A DNA stretch of 64,000 nt from NCBI RefSeq assembly GCF_005405385.1, contig NZ_BJDY01000003.1, forward strand, positions 124,001 to 188,000. The letters are read 5' to 3'. This document shows positions 36,647-44,955 of the stretch, one piece after another. Within the stretch, counting starts at the first letter, position 1, and the number at the start of each line of letters is the position of its first letter. This DNA is from Lactiplantibacillus mudanjiangensis (GTDB taxonomy: Bacteria; Bacillota; Bacilli; Lactobacillales; Lactobacillaceae). The notes beneath the pieces are model-generated. The model worked only from the letters and a program-made list of their open reading frames with translations, ran no database searches and was not told the origin of the DNA. A program made the position numbers and the translations under genes.

Positions 36647-38823
36647 TATTCTTGCCCCCTTTTATTATTAGCCCGTATTTCAAACGGTTGTTGTAACACA
36701 TTGTCCGAGTCAAGGCCTACCATCACTGTATAATCACCATCTTCAACCTGCCATTGCAAATTCGATTGCATGCTTCTAAACGTCGTAAGCGGCAACGTTA
36801 CTAAAATATCTCGTGTTTCTAACGGTGCCAATGATAGTCGTTCAAAGTATTTTAATTCTTTAACCGGACGAACCGTCTGACCAACCAATTGGTGACTATA
36901 AACTTGCATTACCGTTGTCGCGCTGATTGTCGAATGATTAGTTATCGTGACCTCTACTTGCAGGTTCTGACTATCATTCACTATTGGGTTCAACACCTTT
37001 AGCTGCTCAACAGCCAAATCCGCATAACTCAATCCATAGCCGAAAGGATATAACGGTTCACTCTTCGCATCGACATATTTTGATAAATACTTATTTTCAT
37101 CGTCATCAGCAGTCTGACTAATAGGTCTACCTGTATTGTAGTGATTGTAATAAATCGGTACTTGTCCGACATGACGCGGAAAACTCATCGGTAACTTACC
37201 ACTAGGATTAACCTCACCAGTCAAAATATTGGTTAGCGCTGCAGCACCTCGACTACCCGGGTACCAGGCTAATACTATCGCTGAAGAAACAGCTGCTACT
37301 GCTGTTAAATCAAGTGGTCTCCCGGTTAAAACAACCGTAATCAATGGTTTGTTTAAAGCTGCCAATTGCTTCAACAAAGTTAATTGTTCAGTTGGCAATG
37401 TCAATTGAGTTAGACTTGTTGCTTCCCCGGTTTCGCTACTTGGCAACCCAACAACGGCAACAATTACATCACTGTCTCGACCAATCATTACCGCCTGATC
37501 CAGTTCCTGGTAGTTAAGCGCATGAAACCCACACCCTTTAGCATACTCAACCGATTTGAATCGTGATTTAAACTCATCATAAATACTAGATGTTTTTTGA
37601 GGATCACCTTGCCAAGACCAACTACCTAGCAAGTCACCCGTATGAGCACCTGGTCCCACTAAGGCCACCTTCGCATCTGTCGCCAAAGGTAACACTGATT
37701 CATTTTTTAGTAATACCATCGACTTTTCAGCCGCTTGTTCCGCAACATGTAAATTGTCTGACGATAAGATCGTCGTGGCCTCTCGTTCAACACTTAAACC
37801 ACGATAGGGATCTTCAAATAGCCCTAACGCAACTTTTAAGTCCAAAATACGTACTACCGCTTCATCAATTAACAATTTGGTGTGTTCGTCTAAATTGGCC
37901 GCTTTTTCAAGATATTTAGCATAAGCAAACGACATCATATCAATATCGACACCGGCCTTAAGACTCAAATCAGCCGCTGCTTCAAGGTTACCAGCTACAC
38001 CATGAGCAATAGTTTCACCAATAGCATCCCAGTCTGAAATTAGGACACCTTTAAAATCTAATTCTTGTCGCAGAATATCTCGCATTAATTTTTGATTGGC
38101 TGTTGCCGGAATCCCAAAAAGTGTATTGAAAGAGGTCATCACTAATAATGATTCAGCCTCAATTGCCGCTGCATATGCAGGTAAATACTGTTCGCGAAAA
38201 CGCCATTCAGATATATCGACAGTATTATACTCACGACCTGCTTCCGGCGCACCATAGGCTGCAAAGTGTTTCACACAAGCAGCAATATGATTGGCATCCA
38301 ATGGCAGCTTCCCCTGAAACCCATTAACCGCCGCTTTAGCCATTACAGAATTCAAATATGGATCTTCACCCGTTGATTCCATAACACGACCCCAACGTGG
38401 ATCTCTCACTAGGTCAACCATTGGTGCAAAGGTCACATGAACACCGCCAGCAGCGGATTCTTTAGCCGCGACTGCTGCCGTATCATGCATGGTCTGCGGA
38501 TCAAAAGTAGCGCCCAACGCTAGCGGGATTGGAAAAATAGTTTGATAGCCATGTACAACATCGGCCATAAATAATAGTGGAATCTTCAATCGACTGTGCT
38601 TCAAGAAATCAGTTTGAACTTGCCGAACGCGTTCAGCTCCTGATATTCCAAGCACTGAGCCAGCTGTATAGATAGTTTCCAGTGAAAGGTGGTGTTCCTT
38701 TAGCGGTCCGGTAATTGCTGCCGTACCATTTTGAAAAAAATCACCACTCAGTTGAATTAATTGACCGATTTTTTCTTGAATCGTCATTTCCTCTAAGATT
38801 GTTTTTGCTGTTTGCGATGCCAT
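36646..38823 (-). CDS. GH3 beta-glucosidase (probably sophorose-active)
   Basis: This 725-residue GH3 enzyme has the N-terminal barrel with KHFAAYGAPEAGREYN and the nucleophile Asp264 in GVLISDWDAIGET. The second alpha/beta sandwich (VALVGPGAHTGDLLG) and the C-terminal fibronectin-III-like domain (NHSTISATTVMQVYSHQLVG) follow. There is no signal peptide. The length and the GH94 partner match the Listeria innocua intracellular GH3 that hydrolyses sophorose to glucose. It would complete the breakdown begun by the phosphorylase. It starts the GH3-GH94 operon, with an operator at 38848-38861 before it. Confidence 0.88.
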   Translation of the reverse strand: MASQTAKTILEEMTIQEKIGQLIQLSGDFFQNGTAAITGPLKEHHLSLETIYTAGSVLGISGAERVRQVQTDFLKHSRLKIPLLFMADVVHGYQTIFPIPLALGATFDPQTMHDTAAVAAKESAAGGVHVTFAPMVDLVRDPRWGRVMESTGEDPYLNSVMAKAAVNGFQGKLPLDANHIAACVKHFAAYGAPEAGREYNTVDISEWRFREQYLPAYAAAIEAESLLVMTSFNTLFGIPATANQKLMRDILRQELDFKGVLISDWDAIGETIAHGVAGNLEAAADLSLKAGVDIDMMSFAYAKYLEKAANLDEHTKLLIDEAVVRILDLKVALGLFEDPYRGLSVEREATTILSSDNLHVAEQAAEKSMVLLKNESVLPLATDAKVALVGPGAHTGDLLGSWSWQGDPQKTSSIYDEFKSRFKSVEYAKGCGFHALNYQELDQAVMIGRDSDVIVAVVGLPSSETGEATSLTQLTLPTEQLTLLKQLAALNKPLITVVLTGRPLDLTAVAAVSSAIVLAWYPGSRGAAALTNILTGEVNPSGKLPMSFPRHVGQVPIYYNHYNTGRPISQTADDDENKYLSKYVDAKSEPLYPFGYGLSYADLAVEQLKVLNPIVNDSQNLQVEVTITNHSTISATTVMQVYSHQLVGQTVRPVKELKYFERLSLAPLETRDILVTLPLTTFRSMQSNLQWQVEDGDYTVMVGLDSDNVLQQPFEIRANNKRGQE

Positions 38824-38847
38824 TAATTAAGCCTCCTGTTCTCCTTT

Positions 38848-38883
38848 TCGAAACGTTTCAATGAAATTATATAGCGCTTTCAT
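38848..38883 (-). promoter_or_regulatory. GH3-GH94 promoter: operator, -10 and cre-like site
   Basis: TCGAAACGTTTCAA (38848-38861) is the candidate LacI-family operator. On the minus strand a TATAAT lies just upstream (about 38866-38871). A cre-like TGAAAGCGCTATAT (38870-38883, 12 of 14) overlaps it. Confidence 0.6.
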
Positions 38884-38963
38884 ATCTAAATCAATCTCTT
38901 TTTTATGTCTTTACACTTTTTAATAGTGGTTTTTACTTATTCCACAATTCTTACAATCGTTAA

Positions 38964-39042
38964 TCGAAACGTTTTTGTAAAAACAACCAAATATTCAATA
39001 CTTTTCTTGGACATTCGTCCATGGTTATATAAAGCGCTATCA
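38964..39042 (+). promoter_or_regulatory. ATPase gene promoter region with operator and cre-like site
   Basis: TCGAAACGTTTTTG (38964-38977) is the third copy of the operator core. TTGGAC (39007-39012) and TATAAA (39028-39033) are a possible promoter with a short spacer. ATAAAGCGCTATCA (39029-39042) fits cre at 12 of 14 positions. Confidence 0.5.
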
Positions 39043-39081
39043 TTTACACTTTACTTATTAAATCACCCGGGGGTTAGTAAT

Positions 39082-40230
39082 ATGGTTGAAATTGACTTAG
39101 AACATTTATACAAAAAGTATCCCAACGCAACTGATTATTCAGTCAAGGACTTTGATTTACACATTAAAGATAAAGAGTTCATTGTTTTTGTTGGCCCTTC
39201 TGGCTGTGGTAAGACAACGACCTTAAGAATGATTGCTGGATTAGATGACATCACTAAAGGTGACCTAAAAATTGATGGCGAAGTCATGAATAACGTTGCT
39301 CCAAAAGAACGTGATATTGCAATGGTCTTCCAAAACTATGCCTTATATCCACATCTCAGTGTCTTTAAAAATATGGCCTTTGGGCTCAAACTACGTAAAT
39401 ATGAAGCTGCCGATATCAAAAAGCGAGTTAACTACGCTGCTGAAATTTTAGGATTATCAGACTTTCTCAATCGCAAGCCAGCCGATCTATCCGGTGGTCA
39501 ACGCCAACGAGTCGCCTTAGGCCGAGCAATTGTTCGAGATGCCCCTATCTTTTTAATGGACGAGCCCTTATCAAACCTAGATGCCAAGTTGCGGGTATCA
39601 ATGCGCGCCGAAATTGCCAAGTTACACCAACGTTTAAATACAACGACCATCTATGTCACACATGATCAAACCGAAGCCATGACTATGGCAGATCGTGTTG
39701 TCGTTATGTCAGTTGGTCAAGTTCAGCAGATTGGATCACCAGCCGAAATCTATGATCATCCTCGCAACCAATTCGTTGCTGGTTTCATTGGATCCCCGGC
39801 CATGAACTTCTTTGATGTGACCTATAAAGATGGGTTCATTTCTGATCATCAAGGTATTCAGATTAAAATACCAACTGGTCGCGCTCAAATTCTCAATGAC
39901 CGTGGCTACAATGGCAAAGAACTTGTCTTCGGCATTCGACCCGAAGATATTCATACCGAAAATGTCTTCCTCGAGACTTGGCCTGACTCAGTCGTTACCG
40001 CTAAAATCGTAGTTTCCGAATTACTTGGTGCTACAAGTCAACTCTATAGCCAAGTCGATGATACCGAGTTTGTCGCAACCGTTGACTCTCGTGATTTCCA
40101 TAACCCTGGTGATACCGTTAAAATGGGCTTTGACATTAACAAAGCTCACTTCTTTGATAAAGACACCACCGAATCCATTGTCACTAAAGAGGCCGAAGCT
40201 GCTATGAATAAGGAACAGGCAGAGGCTTAA
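39082..40230 (+). CDS. msmK: Sugar ABC transporter ATPase (MsmK/UgpC type)
   Basis: This 382-residue ATPase has Walker A GPSGCGKTTTLR, signature LSGGQRQRVALGRAIVR, Walker B PIFLMDEPLSNLDAKLR and a C-terminal OB-fold (TOBE) regulatory domain (GIRPEDIH). The start was set at the ATG at 39082 after GGGGG. The upstream in-frame region contains promoter elements. It is divergent from GH3 and probably powers the CUT1 permeases at 30322-32060, which lack their own ATPase. MsmK-type ATPases often serve several importers. Confidence 0.92.
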   Translation: MVEIDLEHLYKKYPNATDYSVKDFDLHIKDKEFIVFVGPSGCGKTTTLRMIAGLDDITKGDLKIDGEVMNNVAPKERDIAMVFQNYALYPHLSVFKNMAFGLKLRKYEAADIKKRVNYAAEILGLSDFLNRKPADLSGGQRQRVALGRAIVRDAPIFLMDEPLSNLDAKLRVSMRAEIAKLHQRLNTTTIYVTHDQTEAMTMADRVVVMSVGQVQQIGSPAEIYDHPRNQFVAGFIGSPAMNFFDVTYKDGFISDHQGIQIKIPTGRAQILNDRGYNGKELVFGIRPEDIHTENVFLETWPDSVVTAKIVVSELLGATSQLYSQVDDTEFVATVDSRDFHNPGDTVKMGFDINKAHFFDKDTTESIVTKEAEAAMNKEQAEA

Positions 40231-40256
40231 TATCTCATCCATCCCACTTGAGGTAC

Positions 40257-40285
40257 TAAAAAAGAGGAGCTAAGCTCCTCTTTTT
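40257..40285. terminator. Bidirectional terminator
   Basis: AAAAAGAGGAGCT and AGCTCCTCTTTTT form a perfect stem with T-runs both ways between the convergent ATPase and IclR genes. Confidence 0.9.
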
Positions 40286-40298
40286 ATGTTGCTCAATG

Positions 40299-41048
40299 TT
40301 AGAGCAACTGATTAACAGTTTGTCCAAAATCAATAATACTCTGACGAATATTATCCCAACCACGAACTTTTAATCGTGAAGTTGGTCCAGATACACTAGC
40401 TGCCGCAATAATTTTGCCATCATGATACAGCGGTACAGCCATACAAGACAGTCCGTATTCATATTCCTCATTATCATAGGCCAATTTTGTTTCAGCCGCT
40501 TGAGTAACTGCTGCTTTCAATTCCGTTACACTAGTAATCGTATTAATCGTTCGTTGTCGTAACTCGACATGTTTTAAATAATCATCTAATTGTGTTGATG
40601 TAAAATCACTCAAAAAAATCTTACCAGAACTACTACAATAGAGTGGCGCTACTGGTAAAAGATTTACCTGAAGGCTAAACTTCTCACCTTGTTCAGCATG
40701 TAAATATAATACTTGATTATCATATAGCACGCCTAAATTGATATTCTCTTTTGTCTCTTTGGTAAAGTCCTGCATGTATGGCAGAGCAACGTTTACCAGT
40801 GTATTCTGATGTTCGGCTGCTTTACCATAAGCAATAATCTTAGACCCGATTCGATACTGTTGATAAGTATCTTTATTGATTGCACCAATCTGTTCAAGCG
40901 TATTTAACAACCTAAAAACTGTGGTTTTCGGTAACGCGGTTTGGTGGGCTAACTCACTAACGCCAATTGGACTATCGGTTGCCGCAATCATATCTAGAAT
41001 TTTAAAAACATGCAATACAGTTTTATTTAACTTACCATCATCTGTCAT
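40299..41048 (-). CDS. IclR-family regulator
   Basis: This 249-residue protein has the IclR winged HTH (TDSPIGVSELAHQTALPKTTVFRLLNTL, about residues 24-52) and a C-terminal effector domain with YCSSSGKIFLSDF and YGLSCMAVPLY. The ATG follows AAGGAG. It is 68 bp downstream of the dehydrogenase in the same direction, so it may be cotranscribed or have its own promoter. It probably acts on the perfect inverted repeat at 43197-43225. The effector is unknown, most likely a small organic acid. Confidence 0.88.
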   Translation of the reverse strand: MTDDGKLNKTVLHVFKILDMIAATDSPIGVSELAHQTALPKTTVFRLLNTLEQIGAINKDTYQQYRIGSKIIAYGKAAEHQNTLVNVALPYMQDFTKETKENINLGVLYDNQVLYLHAEQGEKFSLQVNLLPVAPLYCSSSGKIFLSDFTSTQLDDYLKHVELRQRTINTITSVTELKAAVTQAAETKLAYDNEEYEYGLSCMAVPLYHDGKIIAAASVSGPTSRLKVRGWDNIRQSIIDFGQTVNQLL

Positions 41049-41116
41049 AGATACCAGTCTCCTTAATCGGTAGTATAACGGAATCTCAAGCCAAATAAAA
41101 GCATCGGCCGGCTCAG

Positions 41117-42100
41117 TTAATTAACCGCATTTCTACTCTTACCACCAGTAATGATCATTTTCGCATCATTTAATGCAATTTCCATGCTGTTCTTAATCGC
41201 TAACTTTGTAAAGAAAGCAACATGTGGCGTTACTAATACATTAGGCATCTGACTCAATCGTTGGTAATCAGCTGGTAATTTCGTTACTTGGTCTTGACCG
41301 TAAAATTCAAATTCATCTGCCAAAGTATCCAAGCCAGCACCCGCAATCTCATGATTTTCAAGTGCTGTAATCAATGCCTCGGTATCCACTAATTCTCCTC
41401 GAGCCATATTAATCAAAATACTACTACGCTTCATTTTCTTTAAGGACGATGCACTAATAATCCCCTTAGTCGTTGGTAGTAATGGTGTGTGTAATGAAAC
41501 AATATCTGCTTGTTCTAAAACAGTATCCAGATCAGCATATGTTGTAAAAGGTTCCAGTGAAGCATCATAAAATGGATCATACGTTAACACTTTTGCACCT
41601 AAGGCACTATAAATTTGTGCAGTGGCGCCACCGATATGACCCGCACCAACTAAGCCAACTGTACAATTAAAGATTTCCGTACTAATCGTTTTTTCATCGA
41701 AAGTAAAATCACCATGAGCCATCCGATCTTGATAAATACCAACTTTTCGTAACAAATACATCGCTTGCGTGACGCCCATTTCTGCGATAGCTCGTGGTGA
41801 ATACGCGGCTACATTAGTTAACGTAATACCGTGAGCACTTGCAGCAGCGACATCTTGATTGTCAAAACCAACCTGTCGAATCGCTAACTGCTTAATTCCG
41901 TATTGTTCAAAAGCTGCGTAGACGCGTTCATCTACTGGGGTAATTCCTTCTGACGAAACGCCATCAAAACCGGCTGCCAAATCTGCATTAGTCGCGCTCA
42001 ATTCTTCGCGAATTAATTTGACTTCAACATCATTCTTATTAGCCCAATCTTTGATGTATGGTACTTCTAATGGCAATACCGCGTAACAAATAATTTTCAT
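41117..42100 (-). CDS. D-2-hydroxyacid dehydrogenase (D-lactate dehydrogenase type)
   Basis: This 327-residue NAD-dependent enzyme has the Rossmann motif VGLVGAGHIGGATAQ, substrate-binding Arg in INMARGELVDTEAL, Glu in TLADEFEFYG, and catalytic His in NVLVTPHVAFFTKLA. It reduces 2-keto acids to D-2-hydroxy acids. The ATG at 42100 follows GGAGG. It is just downstream of the EIIC-like membrane protein and likely coexpressed. It may be a paralogue of the housekeeping D-lactate dehydrogenase. Broad 2-keto acid specificity (hydroxyisocaproate type) cannot be excluded. Confidence 0.88.
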   Translation of the reverse strand: MKIICYAVLPLEVPYIKDWANKNDVEVKLIREELSATNADLAAGFDGVSSEGITPVDERVYAAFEQYGIKQLAIRQVGFDNQDVAAASAHGITLTNVAAYSPRAIAEMGVTQAMYLLRKVGIYQDRMAHGDFTFDEKTISTEIFNCTVGLVGAGHIGGATAQIYSALGAKVLTYDPFYDASLEPFTTYADLDTVLEQADIVSLHTPLLPTTKGIISASSLKKMKRSSILINMARGELVDTEALITALENHEIAGAGLDTLADEFEFYGQDQVTKLPADYQRLSQMPNVLVTPHVAFFTKLAIKNSMEIALNDAKMIITGGKSRNAVN

Positions 42101-42117
42101 TTTAAGTTCCTCCAAAG

Positions 42118-43170
42118 TTATTTACTTAGATCAATTTTCCAATCGTTCTCATCATATAATTTAGGCATCTTTCTAAAGATGACATAAGCAATCAGTGAGT
42201 AAATAATTGGTAAGATAAAGTAAATTAATGCTAAAACAATAACATTTACTATCGTTGAACCACTCATATACGTAAATGAATTAATCGGACCCACTGGTTG
42301 ACCAAATCCAGCATAAGCAGCCCCTGCTTTAATACCCAAGAAAGCATCCGTAAAGCCGGTCATAGCGCCAACAATTGCAATCGGCAATAACATTCGTGGG
42401 TGTTTAACAAAGTTAGCCAACATCATTTTTACAGAACCCCAAAACATTGCAAAAGCCACGCCTTTACCATTCACTTTATACGTTGCAACCGCTACCATCA
42501 TAAAGCAGGCTGTTGCACCAACTGAGGCTGCGCCACCAGCAATTCCACTAATCCCAATCGCATAAGCTAAGCCGACTGTTGATAGTGGCGTTGCAATAAT
42601 TACTGCAAACGACATGGCGATCAATGTACATAATAAGATTGGTTGTAGTGTCGTAAAAGCATTTAAAATATTGCCGACACCCATTGAAATCATGTGTACA
42701 TATTGATATGACCACATGCCGAACGCACCGATAACTGAACCACATAGGATTGGTTCCCAAATAATTGAAAAACTTCCCACATAGGGCCGTACAAGAAAAA
42801 TCGTTACAATTGCAATTGCAATAACTAAAATCGTATTGATCAAGTCACCCATACCAACTAATGTCCATGTATTATGCGCATAAACTACTGCACCACTACC
42901 CGCAATAGCAGCTAAAGAGACACTTGCCTTTTCGATCATTGTAAAGCCAAATTGATCCGCTGCTAAAACTCCCGCCGCTACTGGAACAATGTAAATTCCC
43001 ATATTAGTCGCGGTATTGATTGCAGCCCAAAAGGCACTGCTCTTAGCCAATCCGCCAATGAATGGTGAGATAATCGCACCTGGTGTTACTGCTACAACAA
43101 TTGCCATCGCAATTCCAGACAGCAATTTGTTCCAAAATTCACCAACTTTATATTGCCTTAATTCTTGCAT
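42118..43170 (-). CDS. Orphan EIIC_2-type membrane protein
   Basis: This 350-residue protein has about 8-10 hydrophobic segments and resembles the PTS_EIIC_2 membrane family (segments GIAMAIVVAVTPGAIISPFIG and GAAYAGFGQPVGPIN). No EIIA, EIIB or phosphorylatable domain lies beside it, so it may not be a true PTS. It is followed directly by the D-2-hydroxyacid dehydrogenase, and both are probably under the IclR regulator. A role in transport of a 2-hydroxy or 2-keto acid is possible but unproven. The ATG follows AGGCGG. Confidence 0.75.
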   Translation of the reverse strand: MQELRQYKVGEFWNKLLSGIAMAIVVAVTPGAIISPFIGGLAKSSAFWAAINTATNMGIYIVPVAAGVLAADQFGFTMIEKASVSLAAIAGSGAVVYAHNTWTLVGMGDLINTILVIAIAIVTIFLVRPYVGSFSIIWEPILCGSVIGAFGMWSYQYVHMISMGVGNILNAFTTLQPILLCTLIAMSFAVIIATPLSTVGLAYAIGISGIAGGAASVGATACFMMVAVATYKVNGKGVAFAMFWGSVKMMLANFVKHPRMLLPIAIVGAMTGFTDAFLGIKAGAAYAGFGQPVGPINSFTYMSGSTIVNVIVLALIYFILPIIYSLIAYVIFRKMPKLYDENDWKIDLSK

Positions 43171-43196
43171 TAAACTAGCCGCCTAACTCTTTTTTA

Positions 43197-43225
43197 TTTG
43201 AAATGGAACGGTGTTCCATTTCAAA
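43197..43225. promoter_or_regulatory. Perfect inverted repeat, candidate IclR-family operator
   Basis: TTTGAAATGGAAC and GTTCCATTTCAAA flank GGT with 13-bp perfect arms. The core TGGAAC-N3-GTTCCA is IclR-family-like. It lies 26 bp before the start of the EIIC-like gene, where it would control the EIIC-dehydrogenase unit. Confidence 0.7.
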
Positions 43226-43298
43226 AGATATCATAATCCTTTGTGATTATTTTTTCAATGTTTTTTTGATTAATAATTTAGTCACTATTTTTTACAGC

Positions 43299-43339
43299 AA
43301 AAAAGACCTCAAACCTAAACTAAGATTTGAGACCTTTTT
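43299..43339 (-). terminator. Terminator after the rhamnose operon
   Basis: CTCAAA pairs with TTTGAG and AAAAAG with CTTTTT around a small internal loop, followed by a T-run on the minus strand, just after the YczE-like gene. Confidence 0.6.
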
Positions 43340-43347
43340 CAATACTG

Positions 43348-44043
43348 CTAATGTTCAGTTATGCTTTTAGATCGGATACCATAATGCTTCAAATTCCGAA
43401 AAGCATATCGATCAAAGAATCCAATAAACGTGCCCTGAAAGAACAAACAAATCAAAGTGCCAATATTAACTGCCCATAATTGTCCGCTAACCAGATATGT
43501 GCCCACCATGATAATGACCGGCGGAATATAATGCACCATTTGTGCAATTGTCGCATTACCATGAACGTATCTAAATCGAATAATCTGCATAAGGTCATCA
43601 TTTGGATGCAAAATCAGATTTGCACGTTGATAAATCGATGTTGCTAACGCTACACACAGAATCCCTAATATATCAATCAGGATTCGCCAACCAAGTGACA
43701 ACATCTCAATTCCGGTTATCTGAATCAAGGCTGTAAAACATTGAATCAAATAGCTAAATGGCAGTGTTAATAATAGATTACCAATAATTCTGGACCAGTT
43801 AACTTGGCGAATTAACACGGTATTCATGATGACCACGACCACGCCGCAACTAAACAACGTGGTCCGCAAATCCAGTGGCCATAGATGATACAAGTTAACT
43901 GCCGAAGCGGTCCAAACCGCGCTACCAAGATTCATCACAACCGTCAACGCATGACCAGTTGCATTAATTAGGAGTGATAAGCCTAGATAAGCCCAACGTT
44001 TTAGCCAATCTTGACTAAGCGGTAAATGATGATCTTGTAGCAT
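43348..44043 (-). CDS. YczE/YitT-like membrane protein in the rhamnose operon
   Basis: This 231-residue protein has about five hydrophobic segments. It resembles the YczE/YyaS/YitT membrane family, with NLGSAVWTASAVNLYHL after the first segment and NLILHPNDDLMQIIRF in the middle. Function in this family is not established. It is 22 bp downstream of rhaD and ends the operon, so a part in rhamnose export, import or lactaldehyde/propanediol handling can be guessed but not shown. Confidence 0.7.
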   Translation of the reverse strand: MLQDHHLPLSQDWLKRWAYLGLSLLINATGHALTVVMNLGSAVWTASAVNLYHLWPLDLRTTLFSCGVVVVIMNTVLIRQVNWSRIIGNLLLTLPFSYLIQCFTALIQITGIEMLSLGWRILIDILGILCVALATSIYQRANLILHPNDDLMQIIRFRYVHGNATIAQMVHYIPPVIIMVGTYLVSGQLWAVNIGTLICLFFQGTFIGFFDRYAFRNLKHYGIRSKSITEH

Positions 44044-44065
44044 GGTAACCCTCTTTTCAACTAAC

Positions 44066-44908
44066 CTATTTGGCAGTTATCGTTTCACCATCATTTAAAA
44101 AATCCGCATTAGGGGTTAAATCAAACCGTTCACACAAATCATGTAAGTCTTTATCAGTGATCGACTGTAAGATCTTACCACCTTGAGCTTGGATGGTTGT
44201 GTAAATCAAAGCCGATTTTTCAACGGTTTCAACTAAGCCATAGGTTTCATCTAAAGAATCACCGGCAGCGAAGACGCCATGATGTGGCCATAAAACAACA
44301 CGATAATCTTGCATCTTATTAGCTGTCTTTTCGCCAATCGCATTAGTCCCTGGACACATGTAAGGAATCACACCAACACCTTCTGGGAAGACGACTATTG
44401 ATTCAGGATGCATCTGCCATAATGTCCGACTAAACACTTTAGATTCAAGTGGTAAGGTAAAGCTCATGGCAACTAAATTCGTTGGATGGCAATGCATGAT
44501 CACCCGTTGATCAGGATCTTTCTTTAGTCGTTCGATATGACTCATCAAATGCGCTGGAAATTCACTGGTTGGTTCGCCACCATCGTTGAAGCCCCACATG
44601 AGGTCAACACTATTACCAGCTTCGCTAATCCGTACCAAGCCCATATCACGTTCTGGATATTCCACCATGTTCTTAAAATACCGACCCGTTCCAGTAACGA
44701 GGTAGTATTTACCAGCCAATTCACTAGCATCAAATTTGATTGTAATTTGACGTAAGACTTTGTCAGTCCCAGCGTAAGCTGCCACTTCGTCTTTGGTTAA
44801 ACGAAGACTAACATTACCACCATTACGTTCATCCCAACCATGCCGATATAAGTTTTCTGTCGTTTTCGCCATATTTTTAACATATGGTGAGTCAATAAAG
44901 TCTGTCAT
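44066..44908 (-). CDS. rhaD: Rhamnulose-1-phosphate aldolase
   Basis: This 280-residue class II aldolase cleaves L-rhamnulose-1-phosphate to dihydroxyacetone phosphate and L-lactaldehyde. The zinc ligands appear in [13 protein letters not shown] (His-x-His) and [12 protein letters not shown]. The catalytic Glu lies in TSEFPAHLM. The length matches RhaD (about 275) rather than the shorter FucA/AraD (about 215-230). It follows rhaA by 47 bp. The ATG at 44908 follows AGAGG. Confidence 0.95.
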   Translation of the reverse strand: MTDFIDSPYVKNMAKTTENLYRHGWDERNGGNVSLRLTKDEVAAYAGTDKVLRQITIKFDASELAGKYYLVTGTGRYFKNMVEYPERDMGLVRISEAGNSVDLMWGFNDGGEPTSEFPAHLMSHIERLKKDPDQRVIMHCHPTNLVAMSFTLPLESKVFSRTLWQMHPESIVVFPEGVGVIPYMCPGTNAIGEKTANKMQDYRVVLWPHHGVFAAGDSLDETYGLVETVEKSALIYTTIQAQGGKILQSITDKDLHDLCERFDLTPNADFLNDGETITAK

Positions 44909-44955
44909 AATTTGCCAACCTCTTTTAAATTTTTTGTTATCACAACCTGAATGCG

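Noticed and set aside
38905-39081. A longer N terminus for the sugar ABC ATPase
   Set aside because: The extra 59 codons cover the operator, promoter and cre-like sequences. The family starts at MVEIDLEHLYKKY-type sequence, and GGGGG precedes the ATG at 39082.
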